A DNA stretch of 64,000 nucleotides from contig NC_084933.1 in NCBI RefSeq assembly GCF_958298935.1, positions 6,803,001-6,867,000 on the forward strand. The letters run 5' to 3'. Position numbers and translations under genes: made by a program. Of this stretch, positions 23,144 through 34,474 are shown piece after piece (position 1 is the stretch's first letter; every line of letters begins with the position of its first letter). This DNA comes from Phragmites australis (taxonomy: Eukaryota > Streptophyta > Magnoliopsida > Poales > Poaceae). The notes beneath the pieces were generated by a model that was not told where the DNA came from, did not search any database, and was given only the letters and a program-made list of their open reading frames with translations.

Positions 23144-24834
23144 TGAAGGGATTGGTGACGTCCTAAGATGGCAGTGAATTAGGACGGTTAGAATCTATTC
23201 GGCTCCAAAAACTACATAAGATAAACATATATCAATTTCTATCTAGATATGCTCTAGGTTCATCTAGTGTGTCTACTCTACCGATCAAAGTGCTTGCAAC
23301 CTATCTAAGAAGGTAAATTGCAAGAATGTAAATGCGGAAACGTAAATAAAGTAGAGAGAGCAAGCTCGGCATTAGGGATTTTTATCATGTGGTATCAATG
23401 GCATGAATACCACCCCTAGTCCATGTTGGAGCTCCACAAAGGATATGCTTCTGGTCCGCACCCGGTCATGGCCTTTGAGCCACCAAGTCACAAAGACAAG
23501 ACCTCCACCCGAAAGAACCACCAAGCCACTAAGGCAAGGTCTCAACACTAGCCTCTCTTCCGGTTCTTTGCCGTTGTGATCACTTCGGAGCTTGATCCAC
23601 CAAGGCAAGGGTCTCCACGTCCCTGCACAATCATCTTGCCACCGCTCCACACCAAGTCGAAGGGTCAACAAACTTGCTGACGAGTCACCAAGACTCCAAG
23701 GTGCTGGCGTAACAAGAGGTACAACGTTGGATTACTCCTTGATCCACTCTCTAGGTAGCAATCACCTAGCAACACTCTCTCTAGGCCTATAAGCACTAAT
23801 CACTCACTAATCTTGTGCTTAATTGCTTTAGATAATCACTTTAAGCACTTTTGTGGCTTGGATGTCTTCTCAAGTGCGTATGAGCTTCCTCTGGACTCCC
23901 GCAGCATGCCACACCTTCAAATGACTGAGTGGAGGGGTATTTATAACCTCAAACCCGTGCCAGCCATTAACCCAACGGCTCAGAAAAGTTGTTAACATCG
24001 GATGATCCGGTGAGAACAATAGTACTAACATCGGACCATCCGGTGAGTACACTCTCACAAACTAGTCATTGGAACCCCACTCAAGCCTCTGTGAACACCA
24101 GACACTCGGGTGTATACTTCATCTCCATCATCGAACTATCCAGTAAGTTATCCTGAGCCATCCGAGCTAACTACATCCTCTCTGTGTAAATTGCTCCGGT
24201 GTTAGCATCCGGTGCTCATCACTTTATCATCGGACTATCCAATGCCTCAAACTTTGTTCTGCCTCTTTGCACTGTTCATTATTTGGTATAGCCTTGCTTC
24301 ATCACCGGACCTTCCAGCATGCTGATCTTCGATCTTTCATAGTTGCAACCTTCTCTGGTGAAAATGCTCCAGTGTGTATCTTCCTCCGATCACCTGACTA
24401 TCTGATGTGTTGTTTCATTTTGGCTTTTGGACAGAAACACTCCGGTGTTGCCATGCTTTGATCACCGGACTATCTGGTGAGGTTTAACCTTCATTCTTCA
24501 ACATGACACCCTTCTCTGGAAGAATTGCTCCGGTGAGGACACTTGCTAATCACCAGACCTTCCGGTGAGGTCTTCAGGCCTCTCTCCTCCTTTGTCAAAT
24601 ATGCTCCGGTGAGCTCCACACCCAGAGCACCAAACCATCTGGTGAGGCAAATCTTCCAAGGACTTCTCCAATTCAGTCCAACTTTGTCCGGCAGTGGTGG
24701 CTTCTTCATGTATTGCATCCATGAAACCTACTAACATATATTCTTGACAAACATGTTGGTCCCAATGACTATATTTTCATTAATCACCAAAATCACAATC
24801 ATGGCCTAATAGGGTCATTTTCGCTACAATCTCC
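23144..24834 (-). repeat. RLC-2 3' LTR
   Basis: 1691 bp, TG...CA. The right edge (GCTACA, minus-strand TGTAGC) is preceded on the minus strand by a purine tract, so this is the 3' LTR. A minus-strand TATAAATA box lies at 23939-23946. Many imperfect palindromes of CACCGGATNATCCGGTG type occur between 23995 and 24640. Confidence 0.85.
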
Positions 24835-24856
24835 CTCTTTTGGTGATTGCTAACAA
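24835..24856 (-). other. RLC-2 polypurine tract
   Basis: Minus strand reads CACCAAAAGAGGGAGAT directly before TGTAGCGAAAATG, mirroring the ACCAAAAAGGGAGAGAT tract of RLC-1. Confidence 0.8.
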
Positions 24857-25057
24857 CACAACCAAAGCAACAATGACCATCTTGAATTTTATTTGCTAAA
24901 TTGTTCTAGATTTTGAAATGATGGAGATGAACCAATGGTCATGATGTTTTGCGACAATGTAGATGCAATTATACCTCATTTATGATTTGGAAGCTTCAAT
25001 TAGTAGCTTATGGTGGAAAGTGTCTTTATTATTGATTTACATTAGCTATATGTATGA

Positions 25058-25345
25058 GCATTTTTTTTGTTTTTTAATGAATCAGAAAATTTAGCGATGA
25101 TATTATGGTATATAGCAAACTCCAATTATAGTTTTTATATTTTAATTCATTAGCATGCTCCAATATGGAAACTTTAGGTATGAACGTAATTATTTTGATT
25201 TCTAATGAATTAGAAAATTTCTCCTTGATATTTAGGTATGTAGCAAGATACAATTGTATTTATTATATTTTATTTAATTAGCAAGCTCCAACATAGAAAC
25301 TTTATGTATGAGTGTATTTATTTTTCATTTTTACTCAATTAGTCC
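25058..25345. repeat. AT-rich tandem repeat, 126-128-bp unit, about 2.3 copies
   Basis: Unit starts at 25058, 25184 and 25312. Each unit shares TAATGAATYAGAAAATTT, GGTATRTAGCAA, TAGCANGCTCCAAYATRGAA and ends TATGA. It lies in what remains of the RLC-2 interior. Confidence 0.8.
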
Positions 25346-25384
25346 TACATGAGGGTTGAATAATAATGAAAATTTCTAGAGATG

Positions 25385-26260
25385 GCACAACAAACCCTCA
25401 TCGGAAGCGAACCCGAATATAAGATTTGGGTTGAGTACAAATGGGATGAATCCATTCGGCAACATGAGCAATAGTCATAGCACTTGGCATGCGACTCTAT
25501 GTATCTACAACCTTCCTCCTTAGTTGTGTATGAAATGGAAGTACATTATGATGCTGGTGCTATACCAGGGCCGAGGCAACTTGGTAATGATATCGATGTC
25601 TACCTGAAATCAATAATGGAAGATTTTGTAGTATTATCAAACGATGGTGTCTAGGTATGGGATGCATACAAATGAGGGAACTTCACCCTACATGCAAAGC
25701 TACTCATAACAATCCAGGATTGGCCAGCCCTTGGCGACGTATTGGGCCAGACTGTCAAAGGCTATTGTGCATGTGTGCATTGCTTGGATGAAACAGAGAG
25801 CTTGTGGCTGAAGAACAACAAAAAATAGTGTACCTAGGTCATCGTAAATTTCTTCGCAAGGATCACTCGTACCACAGCAACAAGAGATCTTTTCATGGGA
25901 AAGTTGAGACTCGATCACCTCCTAAGCATCACACTAGGAGACAGGTACATGAGATGATAAAGGGACTTAGGGTTATCCTTAGAAAGGGACATGGGAGTAC
26001 ATCGGTCCTGAAATCTAATCTTAGAACACCTATATTCCAAAGAAATATATTTTTTATGACTTAGCTTATTGGTCAGATTTGGTGGTTCGACACGCAATTG
26101 ATGTCATGCACATTGAGAAGAACATGTGTGATAGCTTGATTGGTACGTTACTAGACATACCTAGCAAAACAATGGATACACTCCAAGCACGGAAGGACCT
26201 AAAATGTTTGAAACTCAGACAGGATCTACATCCCGAAGATATGGAAGAAGGGGACAAATA
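25385..26260 (+). pseudogene. TNP2 transposase fragment (Transposase_21), truncated
   Basis: About 870 bp that closely parallel the transposase of CACTA-2 (31600-32420). Readable parts are YLGHRKFLRKDHSYHSNKRS near 25830 and HAIDVMHIEKNMCDSLIGTL near 26095-26160, both conserved in the catalytic core of plant CACTA transposases. The first half reads only across stops. No CACTA ends flank it; on the right it runs directly into copia RT sequence. So it is a fragment of the CACTA-2 family, not an element. Confidence 0.85.
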
Positions 26261-26329
26261 TGCTAGGAAGATATACAAGCTGCAAAAGTCCATCTGAAAA
26301 ATGCTAGGAAGATATGCTATGAAGGTTTT

Positions 26330-27600
26330 GTCTGAATGTTACAGCTTGAAAAATGCATTACAACATGAAGGTTATCCGAAAAATGCAAAAGTGCATCTGA
26401 CAAATACGTTACAGCCTGAAGGTTTTGTCGATCCGAAAATGCTAGGAAGATATGCAAGCTCCAAAAGTCCATCTATGGGTTGAAGCAAGCTTCTCAGAGT
26501 TGGAATCTAATGAAGTGGTCAAAGTGTTTGATTTCATCAAGAATGAAGAAGAGTCTTGTGTTTACAAAAAGGCTAGTGGGAGCGCACTTGTGTTTCTGGA
26601 GTTATATGTAGATAACATATTATTGATCGGGAATGATATTCCGATGCTTGATGTTGTCAAATCTTCGTTGCAAAAGTGTTTTTCAATGAAAGATCTAGGA
26701 GAGGCAACATATATATTGGGCATAAAGATCTATAGAGATTGGTCGAGAAGGCTGACCGGATTAGGCCAGAGTATATACATCGACAAGGTATTGAAAAGGT
26801 TCAATAAGTAGGATTCCATAACGGGTTTCTTGCCAATGTCACATGGCATCACTCTTAGTAAGAGTTAGTGTCCTTCGACCACTGATGAGCTCGAGAGGAT
26901 GAGTGCAATCCCGTATGCTTTCGCTATCGGATCCATCTTGTATTCCATGCTTTGTACACACCCAGATGTTTCCTGTACTCTAAGTGTTACGAGTAGATAC
27001 TAATCCAACCTGGGTGAAGCTCACTAGGTAACAGTAAAGAATATCCTCAAGTAGCTGAGAAGAACTATGGATATGTTCCAAGTCTATGAAGGTGAGGAGG
27101 AGCTCATTGTAAATGGTTACATCGATGCTAGCTTCCAAACTGACAAGGATGATTCAACATTGCAATCTGGTTTTGTGTTTTGCCTCAATGGAGGAGCTGT
27201 GAGTTGGAAGAGTTCTAAGCAGGAAACGGTGGCCGATTCCACAACGTAGGTTGAGTATATCATAGCTTCTGAAGCTGCAAAGGAGGCTGTTTGGATCAGA
27301 GAGTTTGTTTCTAAGTTAGGTGTGGTGCCTAGTGCTTCTAGTCCAATGGACCACTATTGTGATAATAGTGGAGCCATTGTGCAAGCCAAAGAACCTAGGT
27401 CGCATCACAAGTCCAAGCACATACTGCGGCGCTATCACCTTATTCAAGAGATTTTAGATCTAGGTGATGTGAAGATATACAAGGTGCACACGGATTTGAA
27501 TATTTCTGATCCGTTGACAAAGTGACTCTTGCAACCCAAGCATGAGGCGCACATGAGAGCTATGGGTATTAGAGATTTACATGATTGACTCTAGTGCAAA
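26330..27600 (+). pseudogene. Copia RT and RNase H fragment
   Basis: The RT part at 26452-26811 includes FDFIKNEEESCVYKKASGSA and YVDNILLIGNDIPML, where the catalytic YVDD has become YVDN, a change that would abolish activity. A stop at 26809-26811 and further breaks follow. RNase H reads ASFQTDKDDSTLQSGFVFCL, SWKSSKQETVADSTT (27067-27249), a stop at 27247-27249, then CDNSGAIVQAKEPRSHHKSK and HILRRYHLIQEIL (27322-27525). The order and motifs fit Angela/Tork pol ends. Confidence 0.85.
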
Positions 27601-27608
27601 TGGGAGAT

Positions 27609-29228
27609 TGAAGGTGATATGCCCTAGAGGCAATCATAGAGATGATTGTATCACACATCTATGTTTATGTACTTCTGAATAATGTGTTATTCCAAGAATG
27701 ACTATCGTTTACTTTGATTGGCAAGTATATGAATGTTCATGAAACTCTTTGTTTATATCATGATGTTATTCTTAGTCCATCCCTAGTTGCATATCATTGT
27801 GATGATACATAAGACCAGCACATATATTGATTGATGATCATATTTTATGGATCATAGGTATAAAGATACCAGATCAATAATGTGAACATTTATGTTGGAG
27901 AACATAATATTGGATAGACCCACCTTGAGATGCTGCTGGGATTGTTATTATGATGTGCCATTAGTTGTTATCTCAAATAGTGTACCTACAGGATCCTTAG
28001 ACCTGAGATCGTCATTGATTCCTAGAATGTGTAGTGACATACTTTGGGGCTGCCAAACGCTATTCCGTAACTAGATATTCATAAAGGTAGTTTTTAGGTT
28101 TGTCATGAAACATGTCATGGGGTTTGAGAGATCAAGATAGAATTTACCCCTCCATGATAATAGGAGAGATATCTCTAGGTCCCTCGAGATAATTGTATTG
28201 AGAAAGTGAATGGCCACGCCAATATGATTAAAGAGTTAATCATGATGAATCCACCACTTGATCGAGTGAACAATCGAGCTATCACAAGGGTGGCATGTAT
28301 CTTGCCTTGAGCTTGACTGATATCATGAGGCGCAGGGATCGGTGCATGTGTATATCAAGGTTCAGTCGATATGATCTTTTGTGAATACTCATGAGTCAAC
28401 ATGTCCTGCCAGGGAACGCTATTGATTTTGGTTTGGAAAGGGTTTTCAAGTCGTAGCCATTTGTACATGAACCTAATAGGTCACACACTTAGTGGGTTGG
28501 AACAAAACATGCAAATTGGTTTTGTATATGGGTTTGATTGGATTGTGATCCATGAGGTGTTGAGTTCTAAAGGGCTTCCAAAGTAGGAGTCCATTACCAA
28601 GCTCTATATAAGGAGAGGTGTGGGGTGGGGTGTGGTGGGGTTGAGCCACTCGAAAACCCTAGCCACAGCTTTCGACATGATCTCCCAAAATCCTAGCCGC
28701 GCGCAAGCGAGCTTTCCACATCGGTGCCCGACGTTTCTACCATGTACTTATGGATACTGTAGAGGCGTTGCTACTATTGTGGCACTAATCTTCTCGGTGA
28801 ATTGATCACGACGTGATCGGGACAGGTCGCCAGGCCGTGATGCACTGGTTGACAGACCAGCTTGTCTGGTCACAAAGCACAACGCGACCACTTAGATTTG
28901 GTCGGATAGCATAACATGACCACTCAAAACTGGTCGAGGCTGCGATAGACCTGATTGGGAGCTGGTCGAGGAACTGGTCGAGGAGCACGACCACCTGCTC
29001 ATAGTTGGTCGAGCGTGACCACCTGCGCGGGGCCAGTCGTGGATCTGATTGAGAAGCTGTGTAAGGAGTTTGATGCGCATGACATTGGATCGGCCTACTC
29101 CAACTCTTCTTCTGCTACACTGTGCGTCGAGTCATAAGGATCTATGATCTCCTACTAGAATGGTTTCCTAGGTGATTGTGATAGAAAATTTTTGTTTTAG
29201 GCTAGCGTAGCCTACCCGTTCCCCAACA
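27609..29228 (+). repeat. 3' LTR of the Angela-like element
   Basis: Preceded by the purine tract AAATGGGAGAT, starts TGAAGGTGATATGCCC, ends CCCCAACA; 1620 bp. A TATATAAG box at 28605-28612 is placed where an LTR promoter is expected. It holds a cluster of TGGTCG/CGACCA units at 28850-29040. Confidence 0.82.
28605..28612 (+). promoter_or_regulatory. TATA box in Angela-like LTR
   Basis: TATATAAG about 1 kb into the LTR, followed by a G-rich leader. Confidence 0.6.
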
Positions 29229-30164
29229 GCCACACCTTCAAATGACTTACTGGAGGGGTATTTATAGCCTTAAACCTGTGCACTAGCCGTTAACCCAATG
29301 GCTCAAAAATGTTATTAACACCGTATAATCCAGTGAGAATAATAGTACTAACACCGAATCATCCGGTAAGTACACTCTCACAAACTAGCCATTGGAACCA
29401 CACTCAAGCCTCTGTGAACATCACACACTCCGGTGTATACTTCATCTCTATCACCAGAGTATCCAGTGAGCTATCCTGAGCCACTCGAACCAACTACATC
29501 CCCTCTATGTAAATTGCTTCAGTGTTAGCATCCGGTGCTCATCACTTCATCACCAGACTATCCGATGCCTTGAACTTTGTTCTGCCTCCTTACATTGTTC
29601 ATTGTCCGGTGTATTGTTTGGTGTAGCCTTGCTTCATCACCAGATCTTCCGATGTGTTGATCTTTGATCTTCCATGGCTACAACCTTCTCTACTAGAATT
29701 TCTCTGGTGTGTATCTTCCGCTGATCACCGGACTATCCATGGGTTGTTCCATTATGCCTTTTGGACAGAAACACTTCGGTGTTTCCATGCTTCGATCATC
29801 GAACTATCCGGTGAGGCTTAGCCTTCATTCTTCAGCACAACACCCTTCTCTGGAAGAATTGCTCCGGTGAGCACACTTGCTAATCACCAGACCTTCCAGT
29901 GAGGTCTTCAGGCCTCTCTCCCCCCTTTGTCAAATATGCTCCGGTGAGCTCAACACCTAGAGCACTGGACCATCTGGTGAGGCAAATCAGCCTGGGACTT
30001 CTCTAATTCAATCCAACTTTATCCCGGCTGCGGTGGCTTCTTCATGTATTGCATCCATGAATCCTACTAACATATATTCTTCACAAACATATTAGTCTCA
30101 TTGACTATGTTATCATTAATCACCAAAATCACAATCATGGCCTAATAGGGAAATTTTTGCTACA
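29229..30164 (-). repeat. RLC-2 5' LTR, surviving part
   Basis: Aligns with 23908-24834 of the RLC-2 3' LTR (shared CCACACCTTCAAATGACT at its left edge). The counterpart of 23144-23907 is missing, lost with the Angela-like insertion. A TATA box at 29259-29266 (minus strand TATAAATA) is kept. It ends GCTACA at the TSD. Confidence 0.85.
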
Positions 30165-30169
30165 TGCGC

Positions 30170-30609
30170 CGGCATCATGGTCTCGTAGTTGAGATGTTGG
30201 GCGCTGAGCGGTGATAAGTCACGAGGGGGGAGCCCCCGACGCATGGGCGGAGCGATGGCCTAGGCGATGACGCCACCATAGACTGGCCCTATGTAGGGGC
30301 TCCTCGAGGCTGCGCTGGGGAGTGGGGGTTGTCTCGAAGCACCTGCTTGTACGACGCCAGACTGGTTTCCCTCTGGGTGTATAGCCGGGGGTTTGCCACT
30401 GGCGCTTGTGATGTGAGGGCCTCCAGCACCCCCTGTTGCATTGTCCACCATGTAGATCTCGCATTGGGTCTTCGAGCTCCCAGTCTCCGTCTCAGTGTCC
30501 TATGCCAAGAGCACACAGGGTTCATTCGGGTGGTACCCTAGGTCGAATACGTCATGGCGGCCAGGGTCCTCGGAGCAAGACTCAGCGATTGTCATGGATC
30601 CAGCCATGG
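30170..30609 (-). pseudogene. RLG-1 gag, N-terminal part
   Basis: Minus strand. The ATG at 30607-30609 is in good context (ACCCATGG) and begins MAGSMTIAESCSEDPGR. A frameshift leads to the frame seen at 30525-30289 (LASYKQVLRDNPHSPAQPRG). GC-rich, proline-rich, with no conserved fold visible; identity as gag rests on position between the leader and the gag remainder across the RLC-2 insertion. CACTA-2 sits just upstream of the start. Confidence 0.65.
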
Positions 30610-30719
30610 GTAACCACTACTATAGAACTAGGCTTATATGCAAAATTTTCTTGATATTTTGAATTTTGTCCATGTGGCGCACAAGTCAAATACATAGTCT
30701 CAATGCATGTGTTGTCCAT

Positions 30720-33010
30720 GTGTCGATTGCGAGAACAAGAAGCAGTTCTCCATCACCCAGTAGATACATTTCCACTTGATGCCAAGGGGCTTTATGCCTG
30801 GCTATATCCATTGGATCGAGCACGGTGAAGTTGAGATCGTACAGGAAGGGCAATACATTGGAAGAGAAGACGAAGACATGTGTACCGATATGTCAGTCGA
30901 CGAATACATTGATATGCCACCTGCCGGAGATACGTTGGCCAATGATGATCTAGAGGAGATGTTGGCCGACGCTGACATTGAAGATCTGGAGCAGATGTTG
31001 CGCGATGGGGAGGGAAACTTCACAAATGAAAGAGAGTTTCAAAAGTTCCAGCATATAGTAGAGGACTTTAAAACACTGTTGTTCCCGAGCTGCGAGAAGG
31101 AGCACACAAAGTTGCATACCATGCTTTCACTGCTGCAATTGAAGGCAAGCGATGGGTGGTCTGATACAAGCTTCGCAGAGTTCTTACTGTTCTTGAAGAA
31201 ATTGCTTCCAGAGGAAAATGTCCTGCCAGAAAACACGTACTAGGCCAAGCAGGTTGAGTGCCCACTGGGGTTGTAAGTACAGAAAATACATGCATGTCCA
31301 AACGACTGCATGTTGTATCGCGGAGAGCATGCAGACTTGTAAGCATGTATCGTCTGTTGTGCAGCACAGTACAAGCATGACGGTGATGATATCGATGGTG
31401 AAGGAAAGAAGAAAAGGCGTCCCATGAAGGTGATGTGGTATTTTCCTATAGTCCCCTATTTGGAGCATTTAAGGCTCGCCAAACTGATGCGATGGCACGC
31501 CGATGAGCATAAGGATTATGGAATGCTAAGACACCCCGCTGATTCTACATAGTGAATAAACATCAATAGAAAATACAAGAAGCCCTTTGCAGAAGATGTG
31601 AGGAATATAAGATTTGTGTTGAGTACGGATGGGATGAATCCAATCAGCAACATGAGCAGTAGTCATAGCACTTGACTTGTGACTCTATGTGTCTACAACC
31701 TTCCTCCTTAGTTGTGTATGAAGTGGAAGTACATTACAATGTCGGTGCTGACACTAGGGCTGAGGCAACCTGGCAACAATATCGATGTCTACCTGAAACC
31801 ATTAATAGAATATCTTGTAATACTGTGGAACGATAGTGTGCAGGTATGGGATGCATACAAACGAGAGAATTTCACCTACGCACAATGTTGTTCATAACAA
31901 TCCAAGATTGGCCAGCCCTTGGCAACCTATCGAGCCAGATTGTCAAAGGCTATTGTGTATGCGTGCATTGCTTAGATGAAACAGAGAGCTTGTGACTGAA
32001 GAACAGCCAAAAAATGGTGTACCTAGGTCATCGTAAATTTCTTCGTAAGGATCACCCGTACCACTGCAACAAGAGAGCTTTTGATGGGAAAGTTGAGACT
32101 CGATCACCTCCTAAGCATCGCGCTAGGAGAAAAGTATATGAGATGGTAAAGGGACTTAGGGTTATCCTTGGAAAGGGACGCAGGAGTACACCAGTTTCGA
32201 AATTTAATCTTACAGCTCCTATGTTCAAAAAGAAATCTGTCTTTTATAACTTAACATATTGGCTAAATTTGGTGGTTCAACACGCAATCGATGTCATGCA
32301 CATTAAGAAGAACGTGTGTGATAGCTTGAATGGTACGTTACCAGACATACCTGGCAAAACAAAGGATACACTCCAAGCATGGAAGGACCTAAAATCTTTG
32401 AAACTCAAACATGATCTTGGCCCTACTAGCTACAATCTGAGCAAGGCGGAGAACATTGCAGTGCACAAATGCTTGCATGGAATCAATGTTCCATCCGGTT
32501 CCTCCGCCAATATAAAGAGACTAGTAAACATGAAAGACTTGAAATTAACTGGCATGAAGTCTCATAATTGTCATGTGATAATGACACAGATGCCTCAATT
32601 GCAATTAGAGGTATTTTGCCGCCGAAGGTCTGAATCCCAATCATAAAACTATGCTCATTCTTCAACGTGATATCACAGAAGGCCATCGATCCAACCAAGC
32701 TAGATAAGCTGTAGGAAGACGTGGTCGAGACTCTATCCCAGCTTGTGGAGTTCTTCCCTCCATTGTTTTTTATATCATGGTGCATCTTATTGTTCACATT
32801 GTGAAAAAGATACGAATTCTTGGCCCCATATTTCTGCATCAGATGTACCCTTTCGAGAGGTTCATGGGAGTTCTTAAGAAATATGTTCGTAACCGAAATT
32901 GGCCAGAAGGCTGGATGGCCGAGGGCTGGGAAACTGAAGAGGTCATTGATTTCTACGTTGACTACATGAATCTCAAATCGATTGGTGTGCCTATATATCG
33001 CTAAGAGGGG
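30720..33010 (+). pseudogene. CACTA-2 TNP2 transposase, 5' part
   Basis: Domains in order. The Transpos_assoc end reads CVDCENKK...HLMPRGFMPGYIHWIEHGE at 30722-30840. An acidic segment follows at 30850-31240 (open frame 30776-31243). The region 31240-31560 carries the C/Y-rich CPNDCMLYRGE and KVMWYFPIVPYL motifs. The Transposase_21 core spans 31560-32646, with HAIDVMHIKKNVCDSLNGTL near 32280 and DLKLTGMKSHNCHVIMTQM near 32540. A DUF4218-like part at 32777-33004 reads LHQMYPFERFMGVLKKYVRN. Stops at 31241, 31275 and 31550 and several frameshifts break it. The protein would bind and cut CACTA ends. RLG-2 interrupts it at 33177. Confidence 0.88.
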
Positions 33011-33435
33011 AGGCTACAAGGGAAAGAGATGATAGGTACAAACTCATTCCACACTAATGACCCCATTTCATTCACGCAAGCACATTTCGCAGTTCTGCAA
33101 TAATCAGTTGTAGTGGACCCGTATGTCGAAGAACATCAGAAGATGCTACGCACTAGAAACCCAAGAAAGTCCAATGTGATGAGCCCATGGCTCCTTCGGA
33201 TATGATCAATACCACCAATAATCCTCAAATCATACAAGGTCTAATTACAAGAGCACGTGCACGACAATTAGACCACCAGGTGAACTCGTTCCTTGCTATT
33301 CATGTTTCCTTGGATGGATTACTACTAAATTCTTGTGATCTTTTATTGCATAGGAACGTGGGAGAAGCACCACAACCTTATTCGGATGTCACTCCTCGAA
33401 GGTCAAGTCTACTCGGACTCAAGGCTGAGCTCTAG

Positions 33436-33532
33436 TCATGGTCGTGGTCGTGGTCGTGGTCATGGTCGTGGTCATGGTCAAAGTCGTGGTCGTGGTCGAA
33501 GTCGTGGTCGTGGTCGTGGTCATAGTCGAAGT
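33436..33532 (+). repeat. GGTCGT/GGTCAT hexamer array
   Basis: About 16 units of GGTCGT with GGTCAT and AGTCGT variants. In one frame it would encode a run of Arg-Gly and His-Gly pairs. The homologous 3' LTR site (40333-40370) has only a few units. Confidence 0.9.
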
Positions 33533-33814
33533 CGAGTTCCAGGACAGCACGTCAGTAAAACGGGCACAACTCTCTCATAGAAAGTCCGTTTTAGGAAATC
33601 TTGGACATTCTGGAAAGCTTACGATGAGCTATTTCCAATGGATATGAGCCCAACCAAATATTCCATATTGTTTAGTCAGAGTCAAAGGAATAATGTGTTG
33701 CGTCACCATTTTGAACCCTGCCGGGTTTTGTAATCGTGTCAGAGTCGAAGTCCAGGTTGTGCACGCCTCTCTCCACAGTTGCACAACCCTAGGTCGACCT
33801 CCTCATGACCCCCC

Positions 33815-33822
33815 TATATATA
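33815..33822 (+). promoter_or_regulatory. TATA box in RLG-2 5' LTR
   Basis: TATATATA after a C-run; the same arrangement is at 40644-40651 in the 3' LTR. Confidence 0.6.
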
Positions 33823-34170
33823 CACAATAGCCATCATAGTTTAGATTTGAGTTTAGCTTAGATTATTCTGTTTAATACAGTTTCGTCGTTTATCGATTTG
33901 TTGAACCCCAAACTCGAGTGCTTCATTGGTAGTTAGAAATATTCAGATTGCATCTATCTGTTCTTGCTTCTGTTCTTGATTCGCTTGCAGAAAAAGCCTT
34001 CTTCATGAGGTCAACCACGTCTTGGCACGGTTCATAACCATAGAGTAGTGGTTTAGTGGTTGCGAAGGTTCTTGATCTGTTCTGATCGGAGCCTTTGGAT
34101 CATCAACATCAAAACTCCACTAACCAACTTATCATATTACCTTCGAAAGATCGGGCAAACGCCCATCAAG

Positions 34171-34182
34171 TGGTATCAGAGC
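34171..34182 (+). other. RLG-2 primer binding site (initiator Met tRNA)
   Basis: TGGTATCAGAGC two bases after the 5' LTR end. Confidence 0.92.
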
Positions 34183-34474
34183 CTCAGTTGCTTGTTAGGT
34201 AATTTCAGTTATCCCTTTGTTTCATCGAGTTCCTTTTCCTAGAGTCCAGAAAATTACCACACACAAAAAAAGGATTTAGATCTTAGTTTTTCGCTACCCA
34301 AACCACTATGTGCCTTTCACAATTCTGTTTTCAGTTTTTGTGTTGTTGAGTTCGAGTCGATCGTCAGTGTCTTGTTGCTGGTCAAGTCATCGTGTTCTAG
34401 TTTCTAGCGTTGAGTTTTTGCTAATTTAGTCGTCGAGATACTCGGCTTGCCTAGTCTGCTATAGCTGAGTTTGT

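Larger units (their letters stand above)
26262..29228 (+). mobile_element. Truncated Angela-like copia element (RT to 3' LTR)
   Basis: Begins within RT, fused to the CACTA fragment, and continues through RNase H to a 1.6-kb 3' LTR. The LTR start GGTGATATGCCCTAGAGGCA and end CGTTCCCCAACA are typical of Angela/Tork-type grass elements. The 5' half is lost. Its right edge falls inside the LTR of RLC-2, so it inserted there; the 5 bp after it are GCCAC. Confidence 0.8.
23144..30164 (-). mobile_element. RLC-2: copia element with internal rearrangements, inserted in RLG-1 gag
   Basis: Bounded by LTR sequence on both sides in minus orientation: TGAAGGGATTGGTGACG at 23144 and ...TTTTTGCTACA at 30164. 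The 5-bp flanks are TGTGC (23139-23143) and TGCGC (30165-30169), identical except for one C-to-T at a CpG. Little of its own interior survives (24835 to about 25390). The rest is a CACTA transposase fragment and a truncated Angela-like element that removed the first part of its upstream LTR. The LTR style matches Sirevirus-type copia elements. Confidence 0.8.
33177..34168 (+). repeat. RLG-2 5' LTR
   Basis: Starts TGATGAGCCCATGGCTCC, ends AACGCCCATCA. It contains an expanded GGTCGT/GGTCAT hexamer run at 33436-33532 that is mostly missing in the 3' LTR. TATATATA at 33815-33822 is the likely TATA box. Confidence 0.88.

Noticed and set aside
33172..33176. CAATG/GATAA as RLG-2 target duplication
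   Set aside because: The two flanks do not match; the insertion is supported by the split transposase instead.
33438..33647. Val-rich frame
   Set aside because: A shifted reading of the GGTCGT hexamer array.
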